A stretch of 64,000 nt of DNA from Prevotella sp. UBA2850 (GTDB taxonomy: Bacteria; Bacteroidota; Bacteroidia; Bacteroidales; Bacteroidaceae), in the NCBI GenBank assembly GCA_002350805.1, contig DEFO01000034.1, positions 75,495 to 139,494 of the forward strand, written 5' to 3'. This document shows positions 25,994-34,170 of the stretch, one piece after another. Below the pieces are notes generated by a model. The model worked only from the letters and a program-made list of their open reading frames with translations. It ran no database searches and was not told the origin of the DNA. Within the stretch, counting starts at the first letter, position 1, and each line of letters begins with the position of its first letter. The translations under genes were made by a program, and so were the position numbers.

Positions 25994-26200
25994 ATGGCCA
26001 AGAAAGAAAACAAGACCAAAAGCTTCATCCTTCGTGTCGACTCCGACACGATGGATGCTATTGAGGCGTGGGCTGCCGATGAGTTCCGCAGCACCAACGG
26101 ACAGTTGCAATGGATCATCACCGAGGCGCTGCGCAAGGCCAAACGACTGCCCAAACGAAAAAAGAGTAACAACGATGAAGCATCCGATGCAGAAGTTTGA
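25994..26200 (+). CDS. Arc-like ribbon-helix-helix DNA-binding protein
   Basis: 68 residues. KSFILRVDSDTMDAIEAWA followed by a second helix (GQLQWIITEALRKAKR) gives the strand-helix-helix of the Arc/MetJ class, with a basic tail (PKRKKSN). A dimeric regulator is expected. It sits 6 bases after the SPFH gene and overlaps the start of the next gene by 26 bases. No toxin partner is adjacent, so an antitoxin role is not supported. I infer control of this operon or of envelope genes. Confidence 0.8.
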   Translation: MAKKENKTKSFILRVDSDTMDAIEAWAADEFRSTNGQLQWIITEALRKAKRLPKRKKSNNDEASDAEV

Positions 26201-26624
26201 CTTGAAACAGGTAAAGGTGCACCACTCGCTGGAGAGCACACTCATCGAGACGGCCTGTGTGCTGATGTTGGTGGCCACATGGGCGCTGACGTGGCGCCAG
26301 TGGCATGGCACCGATGTCTTAGAAAACAAGATGATTGTCACAGTGGCCGTCACCGTCGTCACCGTCTTTCTGTTGGTGTGCGCCTACTCTCCTTCCTATC
26401 TGGGCTGGAGCTTTCCACTCCACAACATCCAGGCCGTCGGGAAAGCGGTCAGAGCCATGCGCCTATGGGCACTGGCAGGAATTACCACTACGGTGATTAG
26501 TCTGGCCGGATGGGGAACCATGAAACCGGGACTCATCGTGTTTTTGGGCTGCGGCCTGGTGCTGAAAGCCATCGCCACCATCATAGAAATCAAAGAGAAA
26601 GACAAAAAGGAGGACCCACAATGA
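26175..26624 (+). CDS. Small integral membrane protein
   Basis: 149 residues from the ATG at 26175, overlapping the previous gene by 26 bases. About four hydrophobic helices (IETACVLMLVATWAL; MIVTVAVTVVTVFLLVCAY; LWALAGITTTVISLAG; LIVFLGCGLVLKAIATII) and a charged end (KEKDKKEDPQ). It resembles the DUF1648-type protein two genes downstream in size and layout. Function unknown. The stop overlaps the next start (ATGA). Confidence 0.7.
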   Translation: MKHPMQKFDLKQVKVHHSLESTLIETACVLMLVATWALTWRQWHGTDVLENKMIVTVAVTVVTVFLLVCAYSPSYLGWSFPLHNIQAVGKAVRAMRLWALAGITTTVISLAGWGTMKPGLIVFLGCGLVLKAIATIIEIKEKDKKEDPQ

Positions 26625-27859
26625 TACGCATAGCATTCATCATCTTTGCACTGCTCACCACACCGCAGCTCAAAGCCCAATCCATGGAAGGCCCTTGGCT
26701 CGGCAAACTGAAGGCGGGTATGCAGGAACTCACCATCACCTTGCTCATCGAGCGCGATGCCAACGGCCAGCAGGTTTGTACGATGGGCAGTCCCGACCAG
26801 GGTGTGACAACCATCCCCACGGAGATTGTCTATCTGAGCGACGACTCGGTGAACATTGCCGTGCCCACACTGGCGATGGCGTATGCCGCCCGGCGCACCG
26901 GCGACGAGTTGCACGGAACGTTCGTTCAGCGCATGATGCCTTTCAAGCTAGACATGCGCAGGGGTGAACTGCAGCGCAACCGTCCGCAGACGCCACAGCC
27001 GCCCTACCCTTACACCACCGAGGAGGTGACCTTCGAGAACACACAAGACAGTGCCGTACTGGCCGGAACACTCTGCTACCCTGTGGACTATAAGGACGGT
27101 AAGCGCATCCCCGTGGTGCTGATGGTGACTGGCAGCGGACAACAAGACCGCAACGAGACGCTCTTCGACCACCAGTCTTTTGCCGTTATTGCCGACCATC
27201 TGGCACGTCACGGCATTGCCTCGCTGCGCTACGACGACCGAGGCGTAGGTGGTTCCACAGGTGAGGTGGCTACTGCCACCAGCCACAACTTCATGCTCGA
27301 CGCCGAGGCTGGCATCAAGTTCTTGCGCAAGCTGAAACGTTTCAGTAAGGTGGGTGTCCTCGGCCATAGCGAGGGCGGCATGATAGCCTTCATGATGGGA
27401 GCCCGCCGCAGTGCCGACTTCATTGTCAGCCTGGCCGGACCGGCACAGAGTGGCGACAGCATCAGTGCTGAACAGACCAACATCATCATGCGGCAGAACG
27501 GTTATGACGCCACCTACACCGCTGCCCAAATGCGACAGAACCTGAAGCAACAGAAGGTGTCGCCGTGGGTGGAATTCTTCTACAACCACAACCCGCAGAC
27601 CGACATCATCCGCACAAAGTGTCCCGTGCTGGCCCTCAACGGCGAGAAGGACACGCAGGTCACCGTCGACAGCAACCTGAAGACCATCGAGCGGCTGTTG
27701 CCCAAAAACAAAAAGAGTCTATGCAAGGTCTACCCCGGACTGAACCATCTGTTCCAGCACTGTCAGCGCGGAAACGTGGATGAATACGCAAAAATAGAAG
27801 AGACCATCTCCACCGAGGTACTCGACGATATTGTCAACTGGATTACAACCATCAAATAA
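26621..27859 (+). CDS. Secreted alpha/beta hydrolase
   Basis: 412 residues from the ATG at 26621, which overlaps the upstream stop. The signal peptide ends in LKAQS. After a beta-rich N-terminal part (about 20-125) comes an alpha/beta hydrolase fold: VTGSGQQDRNE oxyanion region, YDDRGVGGST, the nucleophile elbow GHSEGG (Ser near residue 248), ALNGEKDTQV with the acid aspartate, and a C-terminal histidine in PGLNHLF. Similar proteins in Bacteroidetes are annotated as serine aminopeptidase-like or acyl hydrolases; the substrate is open. Confidence 0.88.
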   Translation: MIRIAFIIFALLTTPQLKAQSMEGPWLGKLKAGMQELTITLLIERDANGQQVCTMGSPDQGVTTIPTEIVYLSDDSVNIAVPTLAMAYAARRTGDELHGTFVQRMMPFKLDMRRGELQRNRPQTPQPPYPYTTEEVTFENTQDSAVLAGTLCYPVDYKDGKRIPVVLMVTGSGQQDRNETLFDHQSFAVIADHLARHGIASLRYDDRGVGGSTGEVATATSHNFMLDAEAGIKFLRKLKRFSKVGVLGHSEGGMIAFMMGARRSADFIVSLAGPAQSGDSISAEQTNIIMRQNGYDATYTAAQMRQNLKQQKVSPWVEFFYNHNPQTDIIRTKCPVLALNGEKDTQVTVDSNLKTIERLLPKNKKSLCKVYPGLNHLFQHCQRGNVDEYAKIEETISTEVLDDIVNWITTIK

Positions 27860-27869
27860 ACCTTCCATC

Positions 27870-28376
27870 ATGAAACCAAGATTCAACCTCCGAAACAACA
27901 ATCAGCCTGCCATCCGCGTGGGCCGCACCCTCGAAGGCACCATCTTCGAGATAGTGACAGCCGTGCTTGTCATCGTCATGTGGGTCATCGCCTTCATCAT
28001 GTGGAGACGGTCGCCAGAAGTCATCCCAACACACTTTAACCTGAGCGGACATCCCGACGGATATGGCAGCCGCTCGATGCTCCTCATACTACCTATTGTA
28101 GGCACGATTGTCAGCGCTGTGCTCCTGCTCTGTGCCTATCAGCCGGCAAAAATCAATATGCCTGTCAGAATGAACACGACGCAACAGTATGTCCTCGCTA
28201 TCCGCATGGTCAGGATAGTTGCCATCATTACCACGCTCATGTTCATCTCTATCATCCTAATGAGCTCCTCTGCAGGCAGCAAATGGGCCTTTGCCTGCCC
28301 AGTGGCTACGTTTGCTGCGCTGATAGCCGTCATTGTCTTTTTCACCATCAAGGTGGCAAAAGCAAAGAGATCATAG
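27870..28376 (+). CDS. DUF1648-type membrane protein
   Basis: 168 residues from the ATG at 27870. The signature IPTHFNLSGHPDGYGSR lies between a first helix (IVTAVLVIVMWVIAFIMW) and a second (LLILPIVGTIVSAVLLLCAY), with two more helices after it. In Gram-positive SdpI-like proteins this domain belongs to immunity or signalling proteins; here its role is not known. It follows the hydrolase by 10 bases and precedes rsmA by 43. Confidence 0.8.
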   Translation: MKPRFNLRNNNQPAIRVGRTLEGTIFEIVTAVLVIVMWVIAFIMWRRSPEVIPTHFNLSGHPDGYGSRSMLLILPIVGTIVSAVLLLCAYQPAKINMPVRMNTTQQYVLAIRMVRIVAIITTLMFISIILMSSSAGSKWAFACPVATFAALIAVIVFFTIKVAKAKRS

Positions 28377-28419
28377 CCGTGAATAAAGAAAAGAAAGAAC
28401 GGATAGCCACACTGAATAT

Positions 28420-29250
28420 ATGAAACAAGTAAAACCAAAGAAAAACCTTGGCCAGCATTTCCTGACCGACCTCAGCATTGCCAGCCGCATCGCCGACACC
28501 GTCGATGCCTATCCCGACATTCCCGTGCTAGAAGTGGGACCGGGCATGGGCGTGATGACGCAGTACCTGGTGGAAAAGCCACGAGATCTGAAGGTCGTCG
28601 AGATTGACCGCGAGAGCGTGGAATACCTGAAGCATACGCTCTTCAGTGAAGAAACGCCGACCGGCAGCAGCCCCATCATCGAGGGCGACTTCCTGCGCAT
28701 GGACCTCAACCAGGTGTTCGACGGCCGCCAGTTTGTGCTTACGGGTAATTACCCCTACGACATCTCGTCGCAAATCTTCTTCAAGATGCTCGACAACAAA
28801 GAGCTCATTCCCTGCTGCACAGGCATGATTCAGCGCGAGGTGGCTCTGCGCATCGCCTCGGAGCCGGGCACAAAGGCCTATGGCATATTGAGCGTTTTAA
28901 TACAGGCATGGTACGATGTGGAATACCTCTTCACCGTCGACGAGCATGTGTTCAACCCGCCCCCTAAGGTCAAGTCGGCCGTCATCCGCATGACCCGCAA
29001 CACCGTGACCGACCTGGGATGCGACGAACAGCTGTTCAAACGACTGGTGAAGACTGTGTTCAACCAGCGCCGCAAGATGCTGCGCGTGAGCCTCAAGCAG
29101 ATGTTCACCAACGACATTCAACCCCGCCCGGGATTCTACGAGCACGACATCATGACGCGACGGCCCGAGCAACTCACCATCCAGCAGTTTGTCGAGCTGA
29201 CCAACATGGTGGCCGGGGAGCTGGGCATGGAATCAACAAAAACGGAATAA
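28420..29250 (+). CDS. rsmA: 16S rRNA dimethyladenosine transferase
   Basis: 276 residues (KsgA). It dimethylates A1518 and A1519 of 16S rRNA during 30S maturation. N-terminal KKNLGQHFL, the AdoMet site VLEVGPGMGVMTQYL, the catalytic GNYPYDISSQI (NxPY motif), and the C-terminal RNA-binding helix bundle (FNQRRKMLRVSLKQ) are all in place at normal length. It sits in a plus-strand run with translation genes (free-Met-sulfoxide reductase, then frr and rsgA). Confidence 0.96.
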   Translation: MKQVKPKKNLGQHFLTDLSIASRIADTVDAYPDIPVLEVGPGMGVMTQYLVEKPRDLKVVEIDRESVEYLKHTLFSEETPTGSSPIIEGDFLRMDLNQVFDGRQFVLTGNYPYDISSQIFFKMLDNKELIPCCTGMIQREVALRIASEPGTKAYGILSVLIQAWYDVEYLFTVDEHVFNPPPKVKSAVIRMTRNTVTDLGCDEQLFKRLVKTVFNQRRKMLRVSLKQMFTNDIQPRPGFYEHDIMTRRPEQLTIQQFVELTNMVAGELGMESTKTE

Positions 29251-29277
29251 CCACAAAAAACTGAACCATAAAACAAC

Positions 29278-29748
29278 ATGACAAAACAAGAACACTACGA
29301 GGAAGTGCTTCCTCAGATACGCTCGCTCATCAACGGTGAGACCGACGAGGTGAGCGTCATGGCCAACGTTGTGGCCGTGTTGCATCAGACTTTCGACGAT
29401 TTCTTCTGGACAGGATTCTATCTGGTACGCGACGGTGAGCTGCGGCTTGGTCCGTTTCAGGGAACAGTTGCCTGCATGCACATCCAGCACGGCCGCGGTG
29501 TCTGTGGGACAGCATGGGCAGAGGCCCGCACGCAGGTGGTTCCCGATGTAGAACAGTTTCCCGGCCATATTGCCTGCTCGTCGCTGAGCCGCTCAGAGAT
29601 CGTCGTGCCCCTCTTCAATGCCGGCAACGAAGTGACGGCCGTGCTTGACATCGACAGTAAGGAACTGGCCACCTTCGACGACACCGACCGCATTTATCTG
29701 GAACAAGTATGCGCCTGCATCACGGATACGCTTTATAAAAAATCGTAA
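29278..29748 (+). CDS. msrC: Free methionine-R-sulfoxide reductase (GAF domain)
   Basis: 156 residues. A single GAF domain with three cysteines in the spacing of the fRMsr family: C66 in TVACMHI, C76 in GRGVCGTAW and C100 in GHIACSS. It reduces free Met-(R)-sulfoxide with thioredoxin in the cytosol. C100 corresponds to the catalytic and the others to resolving positions. It starts 27 bases after rsmA and is probably co-transcribed. Confidence 0.9.
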   Translation: MTKQEHYEEVLPQIRSLINGETDEVSVMANVVAVLHQTFDDFFWTGFYLVRDGELRLGPFQGTVACMHIQHGRGVCGTAWAEARTQVVPDVEQFPGHIACSSLSRSEIVVPLFNAGNEVTAVLDIDSKELATFDDTDRIYLEQVCACITDTLYKKS

Positions 29749-29774
29749 AGAAAACATATATTTTTTGCGATTCT

Positions 29775-29806
29775 TTTGCGAATTCGGAATAAAATGCCTA
29801 CATTTG
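29775..29806 (+). promoter_or_regulatory. Promoter of frr
   Basis: TTTG (29775-29778), 20 bases, TACATTTG (29799-29806), 27 bases before the ATG of frr. Confidence 0.75.
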
Positions 29807-29833
29807 TAACTAGAAACTAATACGATCAAGAAT

Positions 29834-30394
29834 ATGTTAGACGTAAAACAGACTTTAAGTGAGAGCGAGGAGCGCATGGAAATGGCTGCCATGTTCCTGG
29901 AGGAACAGCTCAACCGCATCCGTGCCGGCCGTGCCAACATTGCCATCCTCGACGGTGTGAGAGTGAACAGTTACGGACAGAAAGTTCCGCTGAACCAAGT
30001 AGCTACGGTGATGGCTCCCGACCCACGTACCATCACCATCAAGCCCTGGGACCGCAAGACCATCCGCGACATTGAGAAAGCCATTATGGACTCTGATGTG
30101 GGCATCACCCCTGAGAACAATGGCGAGGTGATTCGCCTGGGCATCCCCCAGCCCACCGAGGAGCGCCGCCGCGAGCTGGTGAAGCAGTGCAACAAGATCG
30201 GCGAGAAGGCCAAGGTGGAGGTCCGCAATGTGCGTGGCGACATCAAAGACAAGCTGAAGAAAGCCATCAAGGACGGTCTCTCGGAAGACAACGAGAAAGA
30301 CGCTGAGCTCGAGTTGCAGAAACTGCACGACAAGTATATCAAGAAACTCGACGAACTGCTTGCCGCCAAGAACAAAGAAATCATGACCGTCTAA
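29834..30394 (+). CDS. frr: Ribosome recycling factor
   Basis: 186 residues, the normal length. It splits post-termination ribosomes with EF-G. Signature stretches: LNRIRAGRAN at 30-39, the beta domain (DGVRVNSYGQKVPLNQVATV), IRLGIPQPTEERRRELVKQ, and the long C-terminal coiled helix. Own promoter upstream; followed by a long inverted repeat at 30414-30478 and then rsgA. Confidence 0.97.
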   Translation: MLDVKQTLSESEERMEMAAMFLEEQLNRIRAGRANIAILDGVRVNSYGQKVPLNQVATVMAPDPRTITIKPWDRKTIRDIEKAIMDSDVGITPENNGEVIRLGIPQPTEERRRELVKQCNKIGEKAKVEVRNVRGDIKDKLKKAIKDGLSEDNEKDAELELQKLHDKYIKKLDELLAAKNKEIMTV

Positions 30395-30413
30395 CGAAGA
30401 CGCGAAAGCGACT

Positions 30414-30478
30414 ATTGGAAATTGATGATTGTGGAGTCACGATGATGATTCACCGGTCCACTATCATCAATTTTCAAT
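30414..30478. repeat. 21-base inverted repeat between frr and rsgA
   Basis: 30414-30434 and 30458-30478 are complementary over 21 bases with one mismatch and one possible G-U pair, around a 23-base loop that itself repeats GATGAT. It is too long and lacks a T-tract to be a plain terminator, and resembles a miniature palindromic unit. It lies just before the rsgA start at 30497. Confidence 0.65.
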
Positions 30479-30496
30479 TATTGATGCTCTATTTGG

Positions 30497-31459
30497 ATGA
30501 AAGGACTTGTCATTAAGAATACAGGCAGCTGGTACACCGTCCTCATGGACGATGGAGGTATGCTTGACTGCAAAATCAAAGGAAATTTTCGGTTGAAAGG
30601 TATACGCAGCACCAATCCGGTGGCTGTGGGCGACCGTGTGGAGGTCGACACTGCCACATCGTATATCACCGGCATTGAGGACCGCCGCAATTATATCATC
30701 CGAAAGTCATCCAATCTGTCGAAGCAAAGCCATATCATTGCTGCCAACGTCGACCAGGCCTTTCTCATTGTAACCGTCAACTACCCTCAGACATCCACGA
30801 CCTTCATCGACCGTTTTCTGGCTTCGGCAGAAGCCTATCGAGTGCCTGTGGTGCTCATCTTCAACAAGACCGACTTGCTCGATGAAGACGAACAGCACTA
30901 CCAGCAGATGATGATGACGCTCTATGAGACTGTCGGTTATGAGTGCCGGACCGTATCGGCTGCCACCGGCGAGGGCATCGACGAGCTGAAGCCTCTGCTG
31001 AAAGGGAAAATCACCCTGCTCAGTGGCAATAGCGGTGTGGGCAAATCGACACTTATCAACCGGTTGGTGCCAGGAGCCAACCTGCGGACAGCAGAAATCA
31101 GCGACGCCCACAACACCGGCATGCACACCACCACCTTCAGCGAGATGCTCAAGGTGAATATGCAGGCTGAGGGCGAGGAGGCCGCCGACGGTCAGCAAGA
31201 GATTTCGTGGCTGATCGACACACCGGGAATTAAAGGCTTTGGCACGTTCGACATGGAGCCAGAGGAGATTTGCGGTTACTTCAAGGAGATATTCCAATTT
31301 TCGAAAAACTGTCACTTCTCCAACTGCACCCATACCCATGAGCCCGGCTGTGCCGTCGTCAAAGCCGTAGAGGAGCATTATATTGCCGCCAGCCGCTACC
31401 AGAGCTATCTCTCCATGCTGGAGGACAAGGAAGAAGGCAAATACCGAAAGGCATTTTAA
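30497..31459 (+). CDS. rsgA: Ribosome small subunit-dependent GTPase A
   Basis: 320 residues. A circularly permuted GTPase for 30S maturation: N-terminal OB-fold (about 1-65), NKTD at about 116-119 (G4), SAATGEG (G5), then LLSGNSGVGKST (G1) and DTPGIKGFG (G3) in the permuted order, and a C-terminal zinc knuckle CHFSNCTHTHEPGC. All motifs intact. It follows frr and the inverted repeat; downstream lies a repeat tract and the S9 peptidase gene. Confidence 0.96.
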   Translation: MKGLVIKNTGSWYTVLMDDGGMLDCKIKGNFRLKGIRSTNPVAVGDRVEVDTATSYITGIEDRRNYIIRKSSNLSKQSHIIAANVDQAFLIVTVNYPQTSTTFIDRFLASAEAYRVPVVLIFNKTDLLDEDEQHYQQMMMTLYETVGYECRTVSAATGEGIDELKPLLKGKITLLSGNSGVGKSTLINRLVPGANLRTAEISDAHNTGMHTTTFSEMLKVNMQAEGEEAADGQQEISWLIDTPGIKGFGTFDMEPEEICGYFKEIFQFSKNCHFSNCTHTHEPGCAVVKAVEEHYIAASRYQSYLSMLEDKEEGKYRKAF

Positions 31460-31465
31460 AAGCAA

Positions 31466-31592
31466 AGAACTAGAAACTAGGAACCAAGAAGTTGGAACTA
31501 GAAACCAGAATCTAGAAACTTGGAACCAGAAACTAGAAACCAGAAACTAGGAACTAACGTCTTGATACCAGAAACCCATAACTAGAAACCAT
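31466..31592. repeat. Stuttering repeat tract AGAAACT / GGAACCA
   Basis: The gap between rsgA and the S9 peptidase is almost entirely made of about 7-base units such as AGAAACT, AGGAACC, AGAAACC in imperfect tandem order. The tract runs up to the ATG at 31605, so it forms the leader of the peptidase mRNA or the tail of rsgA. No promoter box was seen inside it. Confidence 0.75.
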
Positions 31593-31604
31593 TCATTGAA
31601 AACT

Positions 31605-33971
31605 ATGAAACACATATTCTTATCATCATTGCTTATGCTGGCTGGCACGATGGTCAACGCCCAGCAAGTGGTAAAAGTGAACGACTTCATCGTGAGCGGA
31701 CCGTTCAAGCTGGTACGTCCACTGGCAACCGACACCGTAGACGTGAACGGAAAGAAACTCGACTTCACCGACGGATTCCGCAAGGAGCTGAAGTTCTATA
31801 TTAACAATGCCGATTACGTGAAAGGCAAACTGTTGGTCAAAGGGGCACCGAAGCACGAGGTGCTGCTCGACGGCAAGCCGCTGAAGGGCGGTGCGCTGGC
31901 ATTAGAGCCCAACCACCACGAGATTGTGGTGAAATACAGTTACCCCAATGCCGCTGCCGACTCCATTCAAGTGAGCATCGATGCCGACCGCAAGGTCAGC
32001 CCGACCACATCGGCCAAGCGTCCCTACACGTTGCACGATGTGCTCGACGGACAACGTGTCAGTGGCTCATCGCTCTCACCCGACGGCAAGTTTGTCATCA
32101 TCACTTACAGCAATGTACTGCGCGGAGGACAAAGCCGCTCGTTCTCTGAGGTAAAAGAGCTTTCCACCGGGCGTGTTGTTGATCATCAGGAGCGTCTCAG
32201 ACTGAGTTGGATGCCGCGCACGGTGGCTTACTATTATGTAGACACCAACGGCGACAACCGCATGCTCTATCAGGTGAATCCCCAGAACGGCGCCCGCAAA
32301 CTGCTGGCCAGTCATCTGCCCAAAGGGAGCATCACTTTCAGTCCCACGGAAGACTATCTCATCATGAGCAACGCCGAGGAAGGGCCCAAAGAGAAGAAAA
32401 ACATCTTTCAGGTGCTCGAACCCGACGACCGTCAGCCGGGATGGCGCAGCCGCAGCTATCTGTCGAAATTCAATCTGCAGACGGGAGAGCTCCAACGCAT
32501 CACGTTTGGCAACCATTCGGCTGTATTAAATGACATTACCGCCGACGGTAAAACGCTGCTCATCAGCGTCTCGCGGTCAAGACTGACCAAGCGTCCCACC
32601 ACCGTTACCGACTATCTGCTGGTCGATGCCGCCACGCTGAAGGCCGACACACTGATGCTGGGAGCTGAGTTCCTGGGAGGAGGCAATTTCTCGCCCGACG
32701 GCAAACAACTGCTCTTCTCGGCTCCTGCCGAGGCTTTCGACGGCATCGGCAAAGACCCTGAGGCCGGAAAGTACAGCAGCATGTACGACATACAACTCTT
32801 CATCTACGACCTGGCCACGCGCAAGGCCCGTCCACTCACCCGCTATTTCAACCCGTCAGTTGACCGCGTCGTATGGTCGAAAACCGACGGACAGATTTAT
32901 TTCTCGGCCAACGACCGCGATTATGTTCATTTCTACACGCTGAATCCTAAAAACGGCCATATCAGTCAGTTGCCAACCAGCGAAGACGTGATGAGTGGCT
33001 TCTCCCTGGCCAGTGCTGCCCCCGTGGTCACCTACCACGGTGTGAGCACATCGAATCCGGTGCGCCTGTACACCATGAACCTGAAAAACCGTAAAACCAC
33101 ACTGCTGGAAGACTGCGCTGCCACACTGCTCAAGGACATTGAGCTGGGCGACTGCCGCGACTTCAATTTCGTATCATCCCGTGGTGATACCATCTACGGC
33201 CGTTATTACCTGCCGCCCCATTTCGACGCCTCGAAGAAATATCCGGTCATTGTGAACTACTATGGCGGTTGTACACCTACGGAGCGTAACTTCGAGACAC
33301 GCTATCCGCAAAACTATTATGCAGCCCTGGGTTACATCGTCTATGTGGTGAACCCCAGCGGAGCGTGCGGCTTCGGTCAGAAGCACAGTGCCCGCCACGT
33401 GAACACTTGGGGCAAATTTGTGGCCGACGACATTATCGAGGGCGTGAAGAAGTTCTGTGCCGCTAACAGCTTTGTCGATGCGAAGAAAGTGGGTTGCATA
33501 GGAGCTTCTTATGGCGGTTTCACCACCCAGTATCTGCAGACCGTCACCGATATCTTCGCCTGCGCCGTCAGCCATGCTGGCATCAGCAATATCACCAGCT
33601 ATTGGGGCGAGGGCTATTGGGGATACAGCTATGGCGAGGTGGCCAGTGCCGACAGCTATCCCTGGAACAACAAGGAGATGTATACCGAGCAGAGTCCGCT
33701 CTTCCACGCCGACAAGATTCATACGCCCTTGCTGCTCACCCATGGCACCGGCGACACCAATGTACCGCCCATCGAGAGCATTCAGATGTTCCAGGCACTG
33801 AAACTGCTGGGGCGCGAAGTGGCTTTGGTTCAGGTGCAGGGAGAAAACCACTGGATATTGGATTACAACAATCGCATACAGTGGTCGGACACCATCATGG
33901 CTTGGTTTGAAAAATACCTGAAAGGCAACTCCACCTGGTGGGACAGCCTCTATCCAGAGAAACACCTCTAA
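31605..33971 (+). CDS. Secreted S9-family peptidase (DPP-IV-like)
   Basis: 788 residues from the ATG at 31605 (an in-frame TTG lies at 31596). The signal peptide ends in MVNAQ. The first 520 residues are a beta-propeller region with WD/PD40-like strands; the C-terminal 250 are the hydrolase: YYGGCTPTERNF, nucleophile in GASYGG (Ser near 636), acid in GTGDTNVPP (near 716), His in GENHW (near 749). It removes dipeptides or cleaves oligopeptides in the periplasm; exact specificity is not readable. A propeller-proximal Glu pair typical of DPP-IV was not confirmed. Confidence 0.9.
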   Translation: MKHIFLSSLLMLAGTMVNAQQVVKVNDFIVSGPFKLVRPLATDTVDVNGKKLDFTDGFRKELKFYINNADYVKGKLLVKGAPKHEVLLDGKPLKGGALALEPNHHEIVVKYSYPNAAADSIQVSIDADRKVSPTTSAKRPYTLHDVLDGQRVSGSSLSPDGKFVIITYSNVLRGGQSRSFSEVKELSTGRVVDHQERLRLSWMPRTVAYYYVDTNGDNRMLYQVNPQNGARKLLASHLPKGSITFSPTEDYLIMSNAEEGPKEKKNIFQVLEPDDRQPGWRSRSYLSKFNLQTGELQRITFGNHSAVLNDITADGKTLLISVSRSRLTKRPTTVTDYLLVDAATLKADTLMLGAEFLGGGNFSPDGKQLLFSAPAEAFDGIGKDPEAGKYSSMYDIQLFIYDLATRKARPLTRYFNPSVDRVVWSKTDGQIYFSANDRDYVHFYTLNPKNGHISQLPTSEDVMSGFSLASAAPVVTYHGVSTSNPVRLYTMNLKNRKTTLLEDCAATLLKDIELGDCRDFNFVSSRGDTIYGRYYLPPHFDASKKYPVIVNYYGGCTPTERNFETRYPQNYYAALGYIVYVVNPSGACGFGQKHSARHVNTWGKFVADDIIEGVKKFCAANSFVDAKKVGCIGASYGGFTTQYLQTVTDIFACAVSHAGISNITSYWGEGYWGYSYGEVASADSYPWNNKEMYTEQSPLFHADKIHTPLLLTHGTGDTNVPPIESIQMFQALKLLGREVALVQVQGENHWILDYNNRIQWSDTIMAWFEKYLKGNSTWWDSLYPEKHL

Positions 33972-34087
33972 CCTGCCGTTTCCACGGGGCTGCTCCCCTG
34001 GCCTGTTCTATCCTGCCACGGCAGATGAAGATTGGTCCGCCTTACCACCCGGGTTCACTGAACGGATTCGGGTGTTGGCCGATTTAA

Positions 34088-34120
34088 TTTGCAATGTGGC
34101 GGTATTTCATTTTACCTTTG
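34088..34120 (+). promoter_or_regulatory. Promoter of the beta-helical lipoprotein gene
   Basis: TTTG (34088-34091), 21 bases, TACCTTTG (34113-34120). The long leader of about 45 bases carries an AGGAGG at 34157-34162, 8 bases before the ATG at 34171, one of few strong Shine-Dalgarno sites in the window. Confidence 0.75.
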
Positions 34121-34170
34121 TGCTAACAACACATATCACACATTTAAGTAACAATTAGGAGGTTATTAGT

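Noticed and set aside
25994..26200. Ribbon-helix-helix gene as antitoxin of a toxin pair
   Set aside because: No toxin-like neighbour; the next gene is a membrane protein with four helices.
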